Under the pieces are notes generated by a model. The model ran no database searches and had not been told where the DNA came from. It saw only the letters and a program-made list of their open reading frames with translations. The position numbers were made by a program, and so were the translations under genes. From assembly GCA_946122785.1 (NCBI GenBank), contig CAMGYJ010000006.1, forward strand, positions 64,915,676 through 64,979,675: a stretch of 64,000 bases of DNA, written 5' to 3'. This DNA comes from Linum tenue (Eukaryota; Streptophyta; Magnoliopsida; Malpighiales; Linaceae). Within the stretch, counting starts at the first letter, position 1. Every line of letters starts with the position of its first letter. Below, in pieces: positions 1-12,768 of this stretch.

Positions 1-119
1 TCAAGAGACAGTACAATACGATGAAACTCTTCCCTTCAAAAGAGGAAACCAAACCCACTTCAAATTTCCCATCAACTTTCCCAGTAAACAAATCGAGATA
101 TGATGCTCGACAAACTTAC

Positions 120-453
120 AGTGTGGTGTTCATGGAGCGGAAAATTGCGCCAAGAGAATCCATCTGCTTTCTGAGAACCACATCTTGAACTCCATGAATG
201 CTATTCAGAGCTCCGTAGTTCGAAGAACTTTGAATTACCTGCCCGATTAACAGAGAATCGAATTCAAGCCCACAATTTTGCTTCTAGAGATTCAGCAAGC
301 AAAAGCAGGATACAAGCTCACCTGTAAACGGTCGACGATGGAAGAAGCGTTCCTGAATTGGGAAAGAAGACGAGACTGCTGAGCGTCCCATCTCTCCATT
401 TCATCCTTGACCCTTCTGAATCGCTGCTGATACTTCTTCACCATTCCCTCCAT
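120..453 (-). CDS. At5g43822-like small protein, first two exons (partial)
   Basis: Two joined exons are visible: 322-453 (start codon at 453, 44 codons) and 120-238. The first exon ends in CAG before a GTGAGC donor, and the second begins after a GGGCAG acceptor and ends at a GTAAGT donor. The translation starts MEGMVKKYQQRFRRVKDEME and contains QFRNASSIVDRLQ, which I recall from the uncharacterised plant family represented by Arabidopsis At5g43822. The N-terminus looks helical and charged, probably coiled coil. The rest of the gene lies left of the window. Its start codon is 212 bp from the divergent VMA22-like start. The function is unknown, and the family name is from memory. Confidence 0.6.
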
Positions 454-665
454 TGCTACTCTGCTGGCCCGCGTAAACCCGCCAAATCCCCCAAATTACA
501 TAAACCCTACTGCTTGTTAACGTATTATATTATTACTGCAACCGTGCGGCGCTGTGTGTTAAATGACGGGAATGCCACTGAAGTTCAAAAGCTTTTCTCT
601 TTACCAAATAGGACTGCCCGCTAGATCCCAAATTCCCAACAGTCTCCGAGTAAGTAGGAGAATCC
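454..665. promoter_or_regulatory. Divergent intergenic region between the At5g43822-like and VMA22-like genes
   Basis: Only 212 bp separate the two start codons, which point away from each other. The segment must therefore hold both 5' UTRs and a shared or overlapping promoter. I see no clear TATA box, which is common for housekeeping plant promoters. Confidence 0.5.
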
Positions 666-2073
666 ATGGCGGAATTGGCGAGGACGGATGAAATCGAGAT
701 GGAGGTGAAGAAAACCGATGAGATGGCGGAGCTCGAGGTTGAAGAGAATCAGTGGGGCGAACCAATAGAAGACTTAGAAGGAGAGGAAGATCGGAATAAA
801 GCTGTCATGAAGCTTCTGGATTCCATGGATGGCTACTTAACCCAATTCAATTCTCTGTCTTCTACGCTTCGTCAGGTAATCCTTACCCCGATTCTGAATG
901 TTTGGTAGCAAAAGTATGAAACTTTTCTTTCTTACTAGGTGTGGGAAACGCTCGTAATGGAAAATTTGACTAATGGCGATTGGCGATCCCTCTTTTTATA
1001 TTCTGCTAGGGATGGCTGGACTTGGCGAGCGCCAGGCATTCCATGGGCACTTCACGCATCAATTACACCTTGTTAGACCTTAAAGAACACCCAGCTTCTA
1101 CTTCATTGCGGGTCATCTCAGATGATGATGACGATGATGGTAAATCTTTTGCTTGATTATATGATAGTGTTGAAGTTTCATTTTGTCTTCAATTTGGCGT
1201 CATATGTGTATTGTGCTGCAGTAGATGATTCGACAAGGAAGCAGAAACCACGATTTCAGTTGCGGAAATGGGGATCCTTGGACAACCAGACTTTCTCTGC
1301 TGAGAAGCTAAGGTCAAAGGAGGAGCATGAGGAATCATCAGGCAGCTTAAAGCAAAGACATCGTGGCGATTCCCAGCTTCCTGGTATTGCTAATCAACTA
1401 CCGAGTAGTTGGCCTGGAAACAAAGTGCTTTCCACAAATTCTGAATACCTTCTCAATTGGATTGTGTTTGTGGTTGCGCTATGTATTGAGCATTCTTAGC
1501 TTTCTATTAGGATGTGGCTTAGTTTTTCTTTCTGTGTGTTTCTCTTTACAGAATGTGCTAGTAAGCCCGACGACGGAGCTCAGGTCCAGATTGATGACAA
1601 GGTGAGTAACTATTCTATAGCTGTCTGCTTGGTCATGTTAGTGTAAAAGAAAGGACTTAGTGTGGTTTCAATGTAGATAGTGTGTTGAATCTGCAGAAAC
1701 GGAATGACATTGCTACTAACTACAACCGCCGTGTTTCTGGAATCGTAATGATCTTTGCAAATTGGATCGATTGCTCATGTTAATTTAACATTGTGGTTCT
1801 GGCAGGTAAAGAACGAGCGGTCGAAATCCCTTGCCGTGTTTGGAACACTGGTTTCTCCAAAGCTTCGAGCTTCCCAACTGTCATTTGAGAAAGGTGACTA
1901 CTTATACTAACGAAAGCAGCTAAATTTTTTGGTGACGATGACACCGCTTACTAAGTGGAGATGGTTATGCAGCAATTGAGGCGATTGTAGAGATAGCTAA
2001 TCTTCGTTCGGAGATCCTTGCTGCATCGGATCAAGTTCAGAGGATATTGGAGGGTGCCAAGAAGGTCACATAG
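666..2073 (+). CDS. VMA22: V-ATPase assembly factor, VMA22/CCDC115-like
   Basis: Six exons join in frame: 666-875, 1010-1139, 1222-1383, 1552-1601, 1806-1893 and 1973-2073 (246 aa). The start is the first ATG and is followed by an acidic, Glu-rich N-terminus. Exon 2 opens with GWLDLASARHSMG (about residues 71-83), which matches the conserved GWLxLAxARxxMG of human CCDC115 and yeast Vma22. Exons 5-6 carry FGTLVSPKLRASQLSF and then IANLR, the second hallmark of the family. Vma22 acts with Vma12 and Vma21 at the ER in assembling the V-ATPase Vo sector. The plant function is inferred. The central part (about 110-180) is low-complexity and charged. A 3' UTR intron is likely, with donor near 2088 and acceptor near 2279. 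Confidence 0.85.
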
Positions 2074-3024
2074 AGGATGATAATCAGGTATTAATCCAAT
2101 TGTTATCAAGTATTCTGATCTGTTATTCTTGCAACGATCATGAACTCATGGTGCGATGTATTGAAGTTCAACCTAAAAAATCAGTTTCCTATGATTCTTG
2201 TATCATCTTCTACATCCTGTGTCTTACACAGAATCCCTGAATATATTTTTTTTTTTCCTATTGATTTTTTTGTAGTGCAGGAAATTTTGTCCTTGAACTC
2301 CAAGAGAGACTACAAGAAAGGAGTAAAGGAGACTCGAGCCTTGAATGAGATAGAAGAACCCCGAGATTGAATCATTTTTCATTATGCTAGGCTTCTATGA
2401 AAGTGATCATGTTGAGTAAAAGAGAGAAGATTCTGCTAAGATCATGTTGATCAAACATTGTCAATCTACAATGTCTTATGTTTTTCAACGATCAACCGAG
2501 ACATTAACTTATTTGAACACTCCCCCCTTAAAGTTTAATTTGCCATAACAACGAGTAGCGTCTTCAATTTGACGAATACGCTTGCTTCAGCGGATTTGTG
2601 AAAATATCAGCAATCTGGTCTACTTCATATATGAAATGAAATGCCTTGTTACAAACGTAAGGTTGTTGGAATTCAGAGGTCACGGGACTTAGACTAAACA
2701 AAACATCTCTTTCGAAAAACTTGTGTACTTCGGATGGACTGGAAAGAAGCACAAGAATACATGATAATTCAATCTAAAGAACAAAAATCCTTTAAGTACA
2801 AGTGTACAACAGGCTTACAGTACTGTTAACCAAACTCTACACAAGAACAATTCTCAGCACACACTATACATGATTCCAAAATCAAGACATCTATTTCCGC
2901 CGACTAGCAGAGAATAATCCCCTCGATTGTATATTTGTATTTATATCCTGCAGCCTCTGTAGTGGTAAAAATGGGCACCTTTTTCAATCCATTAAAGAAA
3001 AAAGTTACGGGATTTGACTTTTGG
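2074..3024. other. Convergent 3' region between the VMA22-like and EH genes
   Basis: This stretch holds the 3' UTR of the VMA22-like gene, a decayed copia retrotransposon tail, and the 3' UTR of the minus-strand EH gene. I see no further intact gene. Confidence 0.55.
2564..2665 (-). pseudogene. Ty1/copia retrotransposon remnant (RNase H tail)
   Basis: On the minus strand this translates to a piece containing HFIYEVDQIADIFTNPL and a stop. That is the conserved C-terminal end of copia polyproteins (VADIFTKPL). A purine-rich tract (plus-strand CTCCCCCCTT near 2520) follows, as expected for a polypurine tract next to a 3' LTR. No reverse transcriptase or integrase precedes it, so only a fragment survives. 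Confidence 0.7.
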
Positions 3025-6000
3025 CTAGAAGGCATTCCAATTGTCGGAGCTTTTCTTAGGGCTGTGATGGTGGTCCGACGAGGTGGAAACTTTGAAAGGC
3101 TCACTGGATCCAAAAGGGTCTGCATCATCGAACGAGGAGAACGACCGGTCGTATCCACCACCACCGCCACCAAAGTCCTTGCTGCTGTTTATGGAGTCGA
3201 ACCTCGACAGCGTTGCCTTCTGTGGGGAAAACCCGCTCCCTTCTTGCATGCTGAAGGAGTCGAATCTTGAGAAGCTGTCGAATTGGTCACCGGCTTCACT
3301 AAACCTTGGAGAGTTGGCGAACCTGGACATGGGAGAGCCAGCTACGGATTCCTCGAAGAATATGCTCTTCTTCTGGAAAATGTGGTCCGTTGTTGTACTG
3401 GTTGGAGACCCAGATGTCCTGATTGGCTTTATGCCAAAATCCTCGCCGCCAAAGAAATCTTGGTGCTTCTCTGAATCAGTATCCTGTTGACAATGACAAA
3501 GTTGTGTGAAAATGGATAAAGCTTTGGTTATGCTTTGGAATACCAACTGGAACTACATGTTAGAGGTTAAATGCCTTATGATCACCAACCTATGGGCATA
3601 TATATATATATATATAAAAGGTCACCAAACTAAAAACTATATGGTTTGTAATACCAAACAGTCACTTTCTCTTGTTCTGTCTAACTGTCAATAGTTCGGC
3701 TGAGTCAGCATGTCAAATAGGTTTGTTGGGTCTCAAAAATTTCCACGAGTGAGTCGAATTATAGATTTCGAGTGGGTGCTTGGTCTCTAGTCGGGCGATA
3801 TTGGTAACACGGATTATGCATGCTGACTCACCTGAACCAACGACGCATTAGACGGAACAAGACAAAGTGACTACGAACTACTTAGTTTAGTTAGCGTTAT
3901 TAGTGACCATTTAGGCATTTCATCACTATGTTTTAGGTTCTTGGAGAGGTTTCAGGACAAACCTTGGCACTGGCAGGATTAAATCCCCATACGGAATCCA
4001 CGTCATCGTTCGAGTCAAATGCTGCACCCCATGCTGAATCGTCGAAACTTCTAAATTCCAGGAGTGAAAACAGTTTCAAGATCAGCCAAGATACAGTCCC
4101 GAAAGGAAGAAGACAGAAAAATGAAGGGAGATATATACCTATGAGCTTCTGAATCTCCTTCAGTGCTCTTTGCAAAAACATCGGAGAAGTCTCGTGATGG
4201 AGTCCTTCCAGCAGGGCTGCCTTGAGGGCTTCTTGCCACAGACTCAACTTCACTGTGAGCGTATGCAGATTCGTTCTCCTCGAGGTTATGCTCATGATCA
4301 TGGATATTCCTGAAGTTCCCGGATTTTGCATCACCGTTGGACAAGGAATCTGGAGTTAAGCTACCATCTGGTGATGCTATTCCATTTTGAACGGCATTGG
4401 CTTTCCCATTCGCGGTTTCAGAAACATTTTTCACATCGATAGTGAGATCATGGCCAAAACCTGAACGAATCTTAGATCTTTAGCAACATTATGTATACAA
4501 AATTATCAGAAGCATAGATTCCACAAGTGAAAGCACTTAGAATAGATTCATATATATTTAGGAAAGGTTGTCTAGCATAACCCACCTTTATAGGGGGTAT
4601 GCAATGCATTTTCCTCACCGTTGTCAGCACAAATTAGTAATGATTAAGTTTTTATCACTATATTTAGCTAATGATAGAGATTACAATTTTAAATTTTAAA
4701 TATCAAATTCTATTTGCAGATGTAGGGGGCATAGTAGGTTGTGTTTTTTTGGTCTTCGTCTAGTAAATTATAAGGTGTGAGAGATCTTCATTTAAAACCG
4801 ACAAAGCATACCTGCATCTTCAAACTTATCCCATTCTTCATCCCAAGGAGCGGCATTCTCTTGAATTCCAGGTTGCCATCCTTATTAATTAATCATCAAA
4901 TAAGAAAACACGAGCAGAAAAAGGGTCCAAGTTTGAACCAAGTCATGTCAGAGTGATTTATAATGAGTATCGGCATTGGTTAAAACTGAAACACCACATT
5001 GTTTAATAAGTGAAAAGATTCGACTAGGATTGGAGTACCAAAGGGAAGCTCAACCATAGCGGTCGACTTGATATCCAAACTGTGCTTCTTGGAACGCTCG
5101 ATTAAAACCTTCATCAGTTCATCAAGATCTGACTGTATACGATCTGCACGGACCTATAAAATGCATTGAGTTGAGCGATGGGAATTTAAGGGCGCCTCTT
5201 AGTATATGAATTGTGATAGGGAAAGCTGCCTGTAAATAAATACCTGAAGAAGGCCATCAGCACTGCCACCTTGTTCCATGTTCACAATTGCTTGATGCAA
5301 CTCCTTCTTTCGTTCCTACTAGCCAGTCAATGATTAATACATAGATGACCGTATCATTTCTGGACAACTGATATGAACGATTCTTAACAGTACAAGCATA
5401 AAACTGGCGCCCAAAATAGTAGGGATACAAACTTTGGTGAGCACGTTAGTCAATGATTAATACATAGATGACCATATCATTTCTGGACAACTGATATGGA
5501 CGATTCTTAACAGTACAAGGATAAAACTGGCGCCCCAAATAGTAGAGATACAAACTTTGATGAGCACATTAGTCTAACCACAATGGGCATAATTATTTTC
5601 TTGAATATATAACTGAATATCAAAATCAACTAGACTAGAGACTCACAGATTAGTCCCACGAACCAATCACTGAGGTTAATAAAAGTAAAAGGAACTAGTT
5701 ACCTGAATATCCCGAAACTGGGCCTCTTCAATAGTTAATTTAGAGGCTACTTCAGCAACCTGCTTGTACTTTTCTTCATACTTCTTACCCAAGATTTCGG
5801 CCTGTCAAACAAGTTTAAGACACTCGGGGTTTTATTACAGAAATCAGATATCAGGAGACAATAAGTAGGCAGTTGCTTGAAGACAATAAAATACCTCACG
5901 CTTATCTGCTAGTGCTCTTTCTGTGATCTCATTGAGCCGATTATCACATCTACTCTTATATAGAACCTAGAAAACAATCCAGAAAAAATAAGAACCAGAA

Positions 6001-9000
6001 AAGGGTACAAGACCCATGAGATTTTGACATCTATGATTTTATGGGACATGCGAAAAGATAAGAATATGATACAAAGCAAGTGAAAGAAGGAGGTTCATAC
6101 TTCTACCACGTTAATAAAAATAGATTCCAAAGTTGTATGGGGAATAAAGGCCTAGAGCATAATTTCATACTACAAATCCTACTAGTACAACATTTATCAG
6201 ATAATTAAGCATTTTCTTCAGTATAGAAGTTTCGATGTAATGTGAAGTTACTTTTAACCCAAAAGAAAACAGATCCATGGTTTTACATGTACCATAGCAC
6301 AATCATCAAGCAAAATTAGATGTTTTGCTCCTTGAAATCTCAACTCTTAATTCAGCAAACCGACAAAAAATGACTGTTCCTGTTCCTGGACTTTTTGGTT
6401 CATTAATATTCTATTTGGCTACTAACTGAATTTGGCTCCCTTTGAACGGAGTCCTTCAACTTACTCCCACCTCCCAATTACACCCAAAAATGAAGCTCAA
6501 TAGGGAAAATGTTCTCTCATATCTCTGGGAATGCACACACCTTTGATTCCCATTACAAGAAGCCTTTAGTTATAAGTATAACAAAGGAGGACAAAATTAG
6601 ATACTTACAAGATCCTGCATTTTACCGCGGAAGTACTCAATTTTCTCTCTGGAATCCAATATCAACTTCTCTGCTCCTTCAGCCTACATAAGATACAAGG
6701 AAATTTTATATGCTGCACATATAGTGTCGTCAACCTTGAGTGTCACAATCAAAGTTATATATCTGATCCCATCATTCTTCACATAAGGTGATAGGTTTCA
6801 CGCGCCCTCTTGGACTTAGTCTTGAGAAGTAGCAAAAGGTCAAACAAAAAGAACATCCCAATAGTGTAGAAACATTATATGAGAAAGTGCCTTTTTCTCT
6901 GCAGTTCCATTTTGCAGCATTGCATTCCCAGAATCGCCATTCTCACGGCTCAGAAAGGAGTCATCCAACACAGGAGATCCAGAATTGTTTTGACTGGACA
7001 CTGCTGCAACATCATGCGGAGGTCCAGGTACCGGAGCTGGTGGTCTCAAGCCAGGTGCAGGACCCATTGGCGGTCGAGGGCCCATTCCTGGCTGCTGAGC
7101 AAAACCTAATCAGATAGCAACACAAACAAATATCAACAAAAAGCCCAGATGCCAACGTAGAAAAGAATGGAGGGAAAAGAAACCAGTCCTAGAAGAAAAG
7201 CTATACCAGCACCAGGTGCCCATGCAGCATTTCCATATGCAGCCTTAGGTTGGCCTGTCATTGACATCAGTGTTTCGTCAAACATCACATTCCGAGGGAG
7301 GATGGGTGGCAGGGGGCGACCTTCCCTGAACCGCTCCATTAAATAGAGAGCAAAGCAGAACTCCCTCAAAGAAAGCATGCTATCACTGTCCTGGTCCGAT
7401 AAATCCCAGACCAGCTTCAAGACCTCTGAAAGCAGAGGCATTAACACCAGTTACTATACTGAAACCACTGAGTGTACAGTAGGGATTTCAGATCTGTGAC
7501 TATAGTAAGAGATTCACATAGAAACTAGGTCAACTTTCCAGTTCTGTGTGGTATCATAAGTACCAGGACACAAAGTAAAAATCAAGTAGTTACTTGCATG
7601 GTTTAAGAAACTATTGTAAGCAACACCAAATCAAGCATTTAGTTCCCCGTAATAACCATAATCCAGTACACTACTTCCGGACCAAGCACTATGAGAGTGA
7701 ATAACTTTAATATGGACAGAGAATGCGGAGGAAGAGGCAGCATAAAGCAAAGAACAATTACCTCTTGGCAACCTCCAGCTTAAGAAAAGGGTGCGCGCCT
7801 GCTCACCGGTAATCTTTCCATCCCTGTCCGTGTCTACTTCCATGAACACCTTTGTGTACTTCTGAATTTCTGCTGCCTTCATCTTTGGCCACCCAGGCTG
7901 GGAGTTGTTGTCTAAGGCACTTCCTAGTCCAACAGAAGTTGCAGGTGAAGCAGGTAATGAAGAACTTGAAGCTGAAACCTGCTGCCCTATTGTGGGCAAT
8001 GACTGGGCCCGTTGAAGACCACCAAGGGACTGCTGAAAAAAAGCATCCTGTAACGAGCCAAGTGAGTTGGACTTGATAGGGCCTTGACCCATAGAAGAGA
8101 CCGGGGCAAGAGCAGATGTTGGAGATGCATTAGCAGCAGAATAAGTTGGTTTTGGAGGTTCCTGCTTTTGCGTAGACGGAGTAACTGAGAACATGTCATC
8201 TCCGAAGGAAGAAGTAGATGCCGACGCATTGCCAGAAGACACTATAGCTTTGGAGTCACTAACTATGGACTGCGAAGACATTGGACTTGGAGTTAGTTGC
8301 TGCAAACCAGACGTTAGGCTGGCACCTCTAGGGCCAGCACCAGGTATAGATCCACCACTTCTTCCACCCAGCCAATCAGTCGTGCTACCAGAAGTTGATG
8401 TGGCAAGACCACCAGCACCACCAGCTATGGATTGGGTGGCTGGACGATAAGCAGTACCAGTAGGCATTGCCTGAGAGCTACCCATCATGCTAGCCTGAGG
8501 CAGATGAGGAGCAGCTGCAGGAGATATCATCTGAGGTGGTCGAGGGGCTGCCACGGGAGCAATTGCCTGAGGTGGGCGAGGGCCAGATACTGGAGGAATC
8601 GGCTGAGCTGGTCTCATAAACTGATTCTGTTGAGATGGAAAGTAATTTGGGTTCATACCCACAGTTGGAACACCCTGTGGTCTAATGCCAGGACTCTGAG
8701 CTGACACTGAGGCAGGCATACCAATTTGCGGAGCAGCCATTGAGCTAGCTTGAGGTGCAGGCACAGCTGCAAGATTAATTTGTGGTGCTGGGATTTTGGC
8801 CGCAGCAGGACCATATAGCGCAGCCTTTACAATCTCGGGCGTCAGCTCTCGCTTGCTCTGTGCAACCGTCACGAGCTTAAGAGCATTGTAAAATTCTGCT
8901 CGACCAAGGAAGCCACTACGACTTTGGTCAGCGTGCATCCAAATCTGCAACCCCAATCACAGAAACACTCAGCAAACTATAGACACGATCATAATGAGTT

Positions 9001-9474
9001 ATGGCTCTTTCATTATAGCCAGTGCCGAATTCAGGTTGGAAAACAGCCAGATTGTTCTTACATACCATCGCATCCCCCCTTTGAAGTACCGTAATTACAT
9101 TCTAAGTTACTAACACACAGCTTCCTTCCATAGAGATTCTAGCACCTAGGCAGAGAAACTACTTGGCCCAGTTCACTTACAACAGATCTAACTGACTAAC
9201 TCCGTTCATTCAAATTGGATACTAAATCAATCGACATTTTCGAATTGATTCCAAGCACGGGAATGTTCATTAACTAATCTGCACGAAAAACTCGAACACT
9301 CAGAGAATTGGAGAAAGGGCAGGAAAATGGGAAGTGAACCTGAGCAAGGACTTGCTTGTGCAAATTGGATCCCTGGAAAAAAGCAACAGCTTCAGCTCCA
9401 CTGATCTTGCCATCGCCGTCCAAATCTGCTCTTCTGAAGTAAGCGTCGAATTGATCCATGTTCGGCCCCGCCAT
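3025..9474 (-). CDS. EH1: EH-domain endocytic protein, AtEH1/Pan1-like (TPLATE complex)
   Basis: Thirteen exons join in frame (1040 aa): 9340-9474, 7762-8944, 7207-7425, 6891-7105, 6609-6683, 5895-5966, 5703-5801, 5244-5315, 5039-5153, 4812-4880, 4139-4460, 3963-4050 and 3025-3483. The first EH domain (about residues 6-85) has the EF-hand loop DLDGDGKISG. A Pro/Ala/Ser-rich linker follows, then a second EH domain (about 395-480) with DTDRDGKITG and LREFCFALYLMERF. Residues about 585-730 are predicted coiled coil (EKLILDSREK, KSRCDNRLNEI). The C-terminus has acidic Trp motifs (WDEEWDKFED, DDSAWGAAF) and SF/RFDSF repeats. In Arabidopsis, AtEH1 and AtEH2 are TPLATE-complex subunits in clathrin-mediated endocytosis at the plasma membrane. 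The length fits AtEH1. One intron appears to use a GC donor at 6889-6890. Confidence 0.92.
3597..3618. repeat. (TA)n microsatellite in EH gene intron
   Basis: An uninterrupted TA dinucleotide run lies in the intron between exons 12 and 13 of the EH gene. Confidence 0.85.
5326..5572. repeat. 123-bp tandem duplication in EH gene intron
   Basis: The segment from GTCAATGATTAATACATAG (5326) recurs at 5449 with only a few substitutions (for example GACCGT/GACCAT, GGGATAC/GAGATAC). The two copies lie in the intron between exons 7 and 8 and begin about 10 bp from the exon 8 acceptor. Confidence 0.9.
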
Positions 9475-10529
9475 GCCGGCTCACCCGGCAACGATTAGGC
9501 GCGAGCTTGGAAAGTGGCGGAGGGAATGATAGCAGCGTAGCTTGAGAATGTCGATGGAGGATGGGAAAGCTTGACTGTTAAGGTCGGAGGAGGAGAAGCG
9601 ATAGTGAAATGCGTCGGAAAATTGGCGAATCAATTCGGTCGAGGAATTAAGGGGGTGGTTTGGATGTGGAATTAGGGGGTGGTTTGAACGAGGAATTGTA
9701 ATGGATCAATTTGACACAATTGTCTCGTTTTGACACAATTGTCTCGTTTTGCCTCGTTTGCCAGCAGAAAATTTGGATGGATTAATCTGCCTGAGGTATT
9801 TTGAATTGATCCGTTTTGAGTCAATTTCAATTACTTGGGGTGGGGAAGGTAATTCGAATTGACTCGTTTTAATTGCCTCGTTTATAAAACGAGACAATTA
9901 ATTAAATTGATTCATTTCTAGATTGATTCATCCAAAAGACTAAGGAATCTAACAGTTGCCCAGAATTAAACGTGTTGGGAAGCCGGGAAGGAAGATGAAG
10001 ATCCCCTTTTTATTCATGATCGTACTTACTATGGGTTTTTACTTTTTTTTTTTTTTTTGTTAATAGCATTTTCTACCCCTCTATTATCGCAAATTAACAA
10101 ACCTACTCCTCTATTAAATTTTTGCACAAATATACCCCTCTAATATTAAAATGTAACGAATATACCCTTCCGTCTAATTTTCTGTTAAATGACTGTTGAA
10201 TGGGTTGAAAATTGACTAAAATACCCCTAATTTGTTTTAACACTTTTTTTTATCACACCCAATTAATTAAAACCCTAAGCCGTCATCAACGAATGCAGCC
10301 CGATGCCAGCGACGGCGGTGACGATGCTGTTGTTCCAAGTCGAAAAAGTTAGTCTCCTAAGTGATGTTTTTATTAGAAGATGCTGACACGACCTGGATGT
10401 TGTCCACGCAAGCCCAGCCGAGATCCAAGGGAGGAGAAAGTTGGTTTGTGGTCAGCTCACTTAAGTACACCATTTTTTGGGCCAACCAGTGGAAATGGGC
10501 CAACCGAGCCAAAGAAGAAGAGCCAAAAG
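9475..10529. other. EH gene 5' flank and AT-rich repeats, no gene seen
   Basis: The 5' UTR and promoter of the EH gene lie at the left end. Between about 9645 and 9945 there are short direct repeats (GGGGGTGGTTTG twice, CAATTGTCTCGTTTTG twice) and an end resembling the start in inverse, suggesting an old MITE-like element without a clear target duplication. Positions 10036-10260 hold a poly-T run followed by repeated ACCCCTCTA-type sequence. No coding region is supported. Confidence 0.4.
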
Positions 10530-11719
10530 TAGGGGTGGACAACGGGACGGGATACCCGTCCCGTTTGAAACGGGTACCCAGTCCCATTTGGATACCAAAG
10601 TCCTTCCCATATCCCAAACCCATATGGAAAACGGGTACCCATTACCCGTACGGGACGGATAACGGGTACCCATACTACCCATAAATACCCAAAGTTTAAA
10701 CCACTAAAATTTTAACAAAAGTTTAAACTTAACTTGTACTTGCTTAACAATCACAAGACACAAAATCCATCTCAATCACAAATATTTGGTTTGCAAATTT
10801 TTACACATTCAGTTATGAAGAACCCTGCCAACCTCGCGAAGCACCAATCAAACCCAAAGGTGGCTCCCGTAATCGCGAAAATGATGAGAAAATTTGTCGG
10901 ACCGAAGTGAACAGTTGTTGCTCTTGAGTTTCTTGATCGTTGTCCTTGTTCATATCATACCTTGAGCTTTGGCGTTGAACCCATTAGATATCTGTTTTTG
11001 GGAAGTTTGAACTGAAGCAACTGTACATGGAAACATCTCCCGTGCCTTGGAGGTGTGGTTGTCACTCTGGCCCCTTACAGTGAAGGAACAATTCGACCGA
11101 ATCGTCTATAGGTTCTGCTTGTAGCTCTTAGAACTATGGTTGTTGCTCGTTTCGATTCACTCACTTCTGATTAGCTTCATTGATCGCTCTCGCGGTGCTC
11201 CTGGCTGGTTGTTGCTGGTCTGCTATTGAAAGGAGGCGGTGCAGCAGAGTGAGACGGCGTCGCGGTCACAACAGAGTGAGACGGCGCCGCGGTGACTGCG
11301 CCTCCGTCGGATGTCGCGATGAGAGGGTGAATGAAGGAAGCCGCGGTGGTGAATGAATGAGGAAGTCGAGCTAGGTCTCTCGCTTCGAAGACGCTGACTC
11401 GCTGAGTCTCACTGAAAGTGAAAGGGTAAGGGCCCGAAATGGAATTGAAAGGGTAAGGGCCGAAATGGCCAATGGGTTCTGAATTAGTGAATTGGGCTGG
11501 GCTGAAATGAATTTCTGCCTTTGTACTGAATGGGTATGACGGGTACCCATATTACCCAAACGGGTATTTGCGGGTAACCCGCGGGTACCCATATTAGGAA
11601 TGTACAATCCCAAGTCCCATCCGTTTATAATATTACGGGTAATATGGGTACCCGTAACCCTTAAAAAACGGGACGGGTACGGGTATACCTAAATACCCGT
11701 TTCCCGTTGCCCACCCGTA
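10530..11719. mobile_element. Non-autonomous hAT-like DNA transposon
   Basis: The element starts TAGGGGTGGACAACGGGAC and ends with the approximate inverse complement (TACGGGTGGGCAACGGGAA on the other strand). It is flanked by a perfect 8-bp target duplication GCCAAAAG (10522-10529 and 11720-11727). The subterminal regions are full of GGGTACCC and ACGGGTA motifs, typical of hAT subterminal repeats. I see no transposase ORF in the 1190 bp, so it must depend on a transposase from elsewhere. Confidence 0.88.
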
Positions 11720-11727
11720 GCCAAAAG

Positions 11728-12768
11728 AGTAGCTTTGTGAGCCCCCTTTTATTTTGGGTGGAAGATGTTTTTAGGGAAAGAAACATCCAACTCCAATTAA
11801 TGCCAACCACTTTTTCTCTCTCAACTCCACCTCTTTTTTTTTTCATCTGGTTTCTCTCTTCTCTTTTTTTGTAAGCATATACTTAAGTGAGCTAACATTG
11901 GCTTTTTCTCACAAACCCGAGCCGCACGAGAGAGTCGCTAAGATAAATCGTATACAGCCGAGACAAATAAACACACTATCAAGTCCTTACACTTAAGGCT
12001 TGCAACCTTAGTTAGGGCTGCCCGCCGAGGACCCATGGGCCGAAGGCCCATGAAATAGTGATTATGATTTAGGATTTAGTTTAAGGATTGTGGGCGGTAT
12101 GCCGGTATGCGTATTTTTTGTTTTATTAGCTGATATTAGTCTGGGCGATACGGATATTATTTTGATTGCAATGGAATTATATTTTTCACTAGTGGATATT
12201 ATCTTTTGATAACTATTCCCATGTGATTCTTTGTTTATTTAAGCATCTACCATCACATTCATCAAGTATGGTTTCTAGTATCACGAATTTAGTCAATCAT
12301 ATTAAACCAATTTATGGTTTAGGTATTCCCATGTGATTCTTTGTTTATTTAAGCATCCACCATCACATTCATCAAGTATGGTTTCTAGTATCACGAACTT
12401 AGTCAATCATATTTCACCAATTTATGGTTTAGGTTTTATGGTTTGGTGATTATGGTTTAGCGTATACTGTTTTGCGTTTTACGGTTTGGGATTAGTCGTA
12501 TGTGGTCGCATATTAAAATGGTTGGTGTAGGTATTTGTTGTTTTATTAGTTTATATTAGTCTTGGCTTTAATGATATTAGTTCATAATGTTTGGATATTG
12601 TTTTATATGCAATAGATATTACCATTTTTACTAGTGGATATTATCTTTTTTTAAAGTTAGTGGCGACTAAGAAACAAAAATAATTCGGATAGCAAACATG
12701 AAAGATTTGTATAATTTGAGTGACCAAACGTGTAATTTAGCCCAGAAATAATAGCAGCGAGTCATATT
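11728..12768. other. AT-rich intergenic DNA, no gene seen
   Basis: No coding region or RNA gene is evident. The main structure is a 110-bp tandem duplication, listed separately. Phrases such as ATTAGTTTATATTAGTC and TGGATATTATCTTTT recur, which suggests older decayed repeats. Confidence 0.45.
12214..12433. repeat. 110-bp tandem duplication
   Basis: The unit beginning TATTCCCATGTGATTCTTTG at 12214 is repeated at 12324 and ends near TTTATGGTTTAGG. The copies differ at only a handful of positions. Confidence 0.9.

Noticed and set aside
358..624. Plus-strand ORF of 88 codons
   Set aside because: It is antisense to the first exon of the At5g43822-like gene and runs through the divergent promoter; its composition is not protein-like.
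7852..8704. Plus-strand ORFs over EH exon 2
   Set aside because: They are shadows of the long GC-rich minus-strand exon, whose EH domains are clear and whose splice joins keep frame.
10020..10260. Possible Mutator-like end (poly-T and ACCCCTCTA words)
   Set aside because: I found no matching inverted end and no 9-bp duplication.
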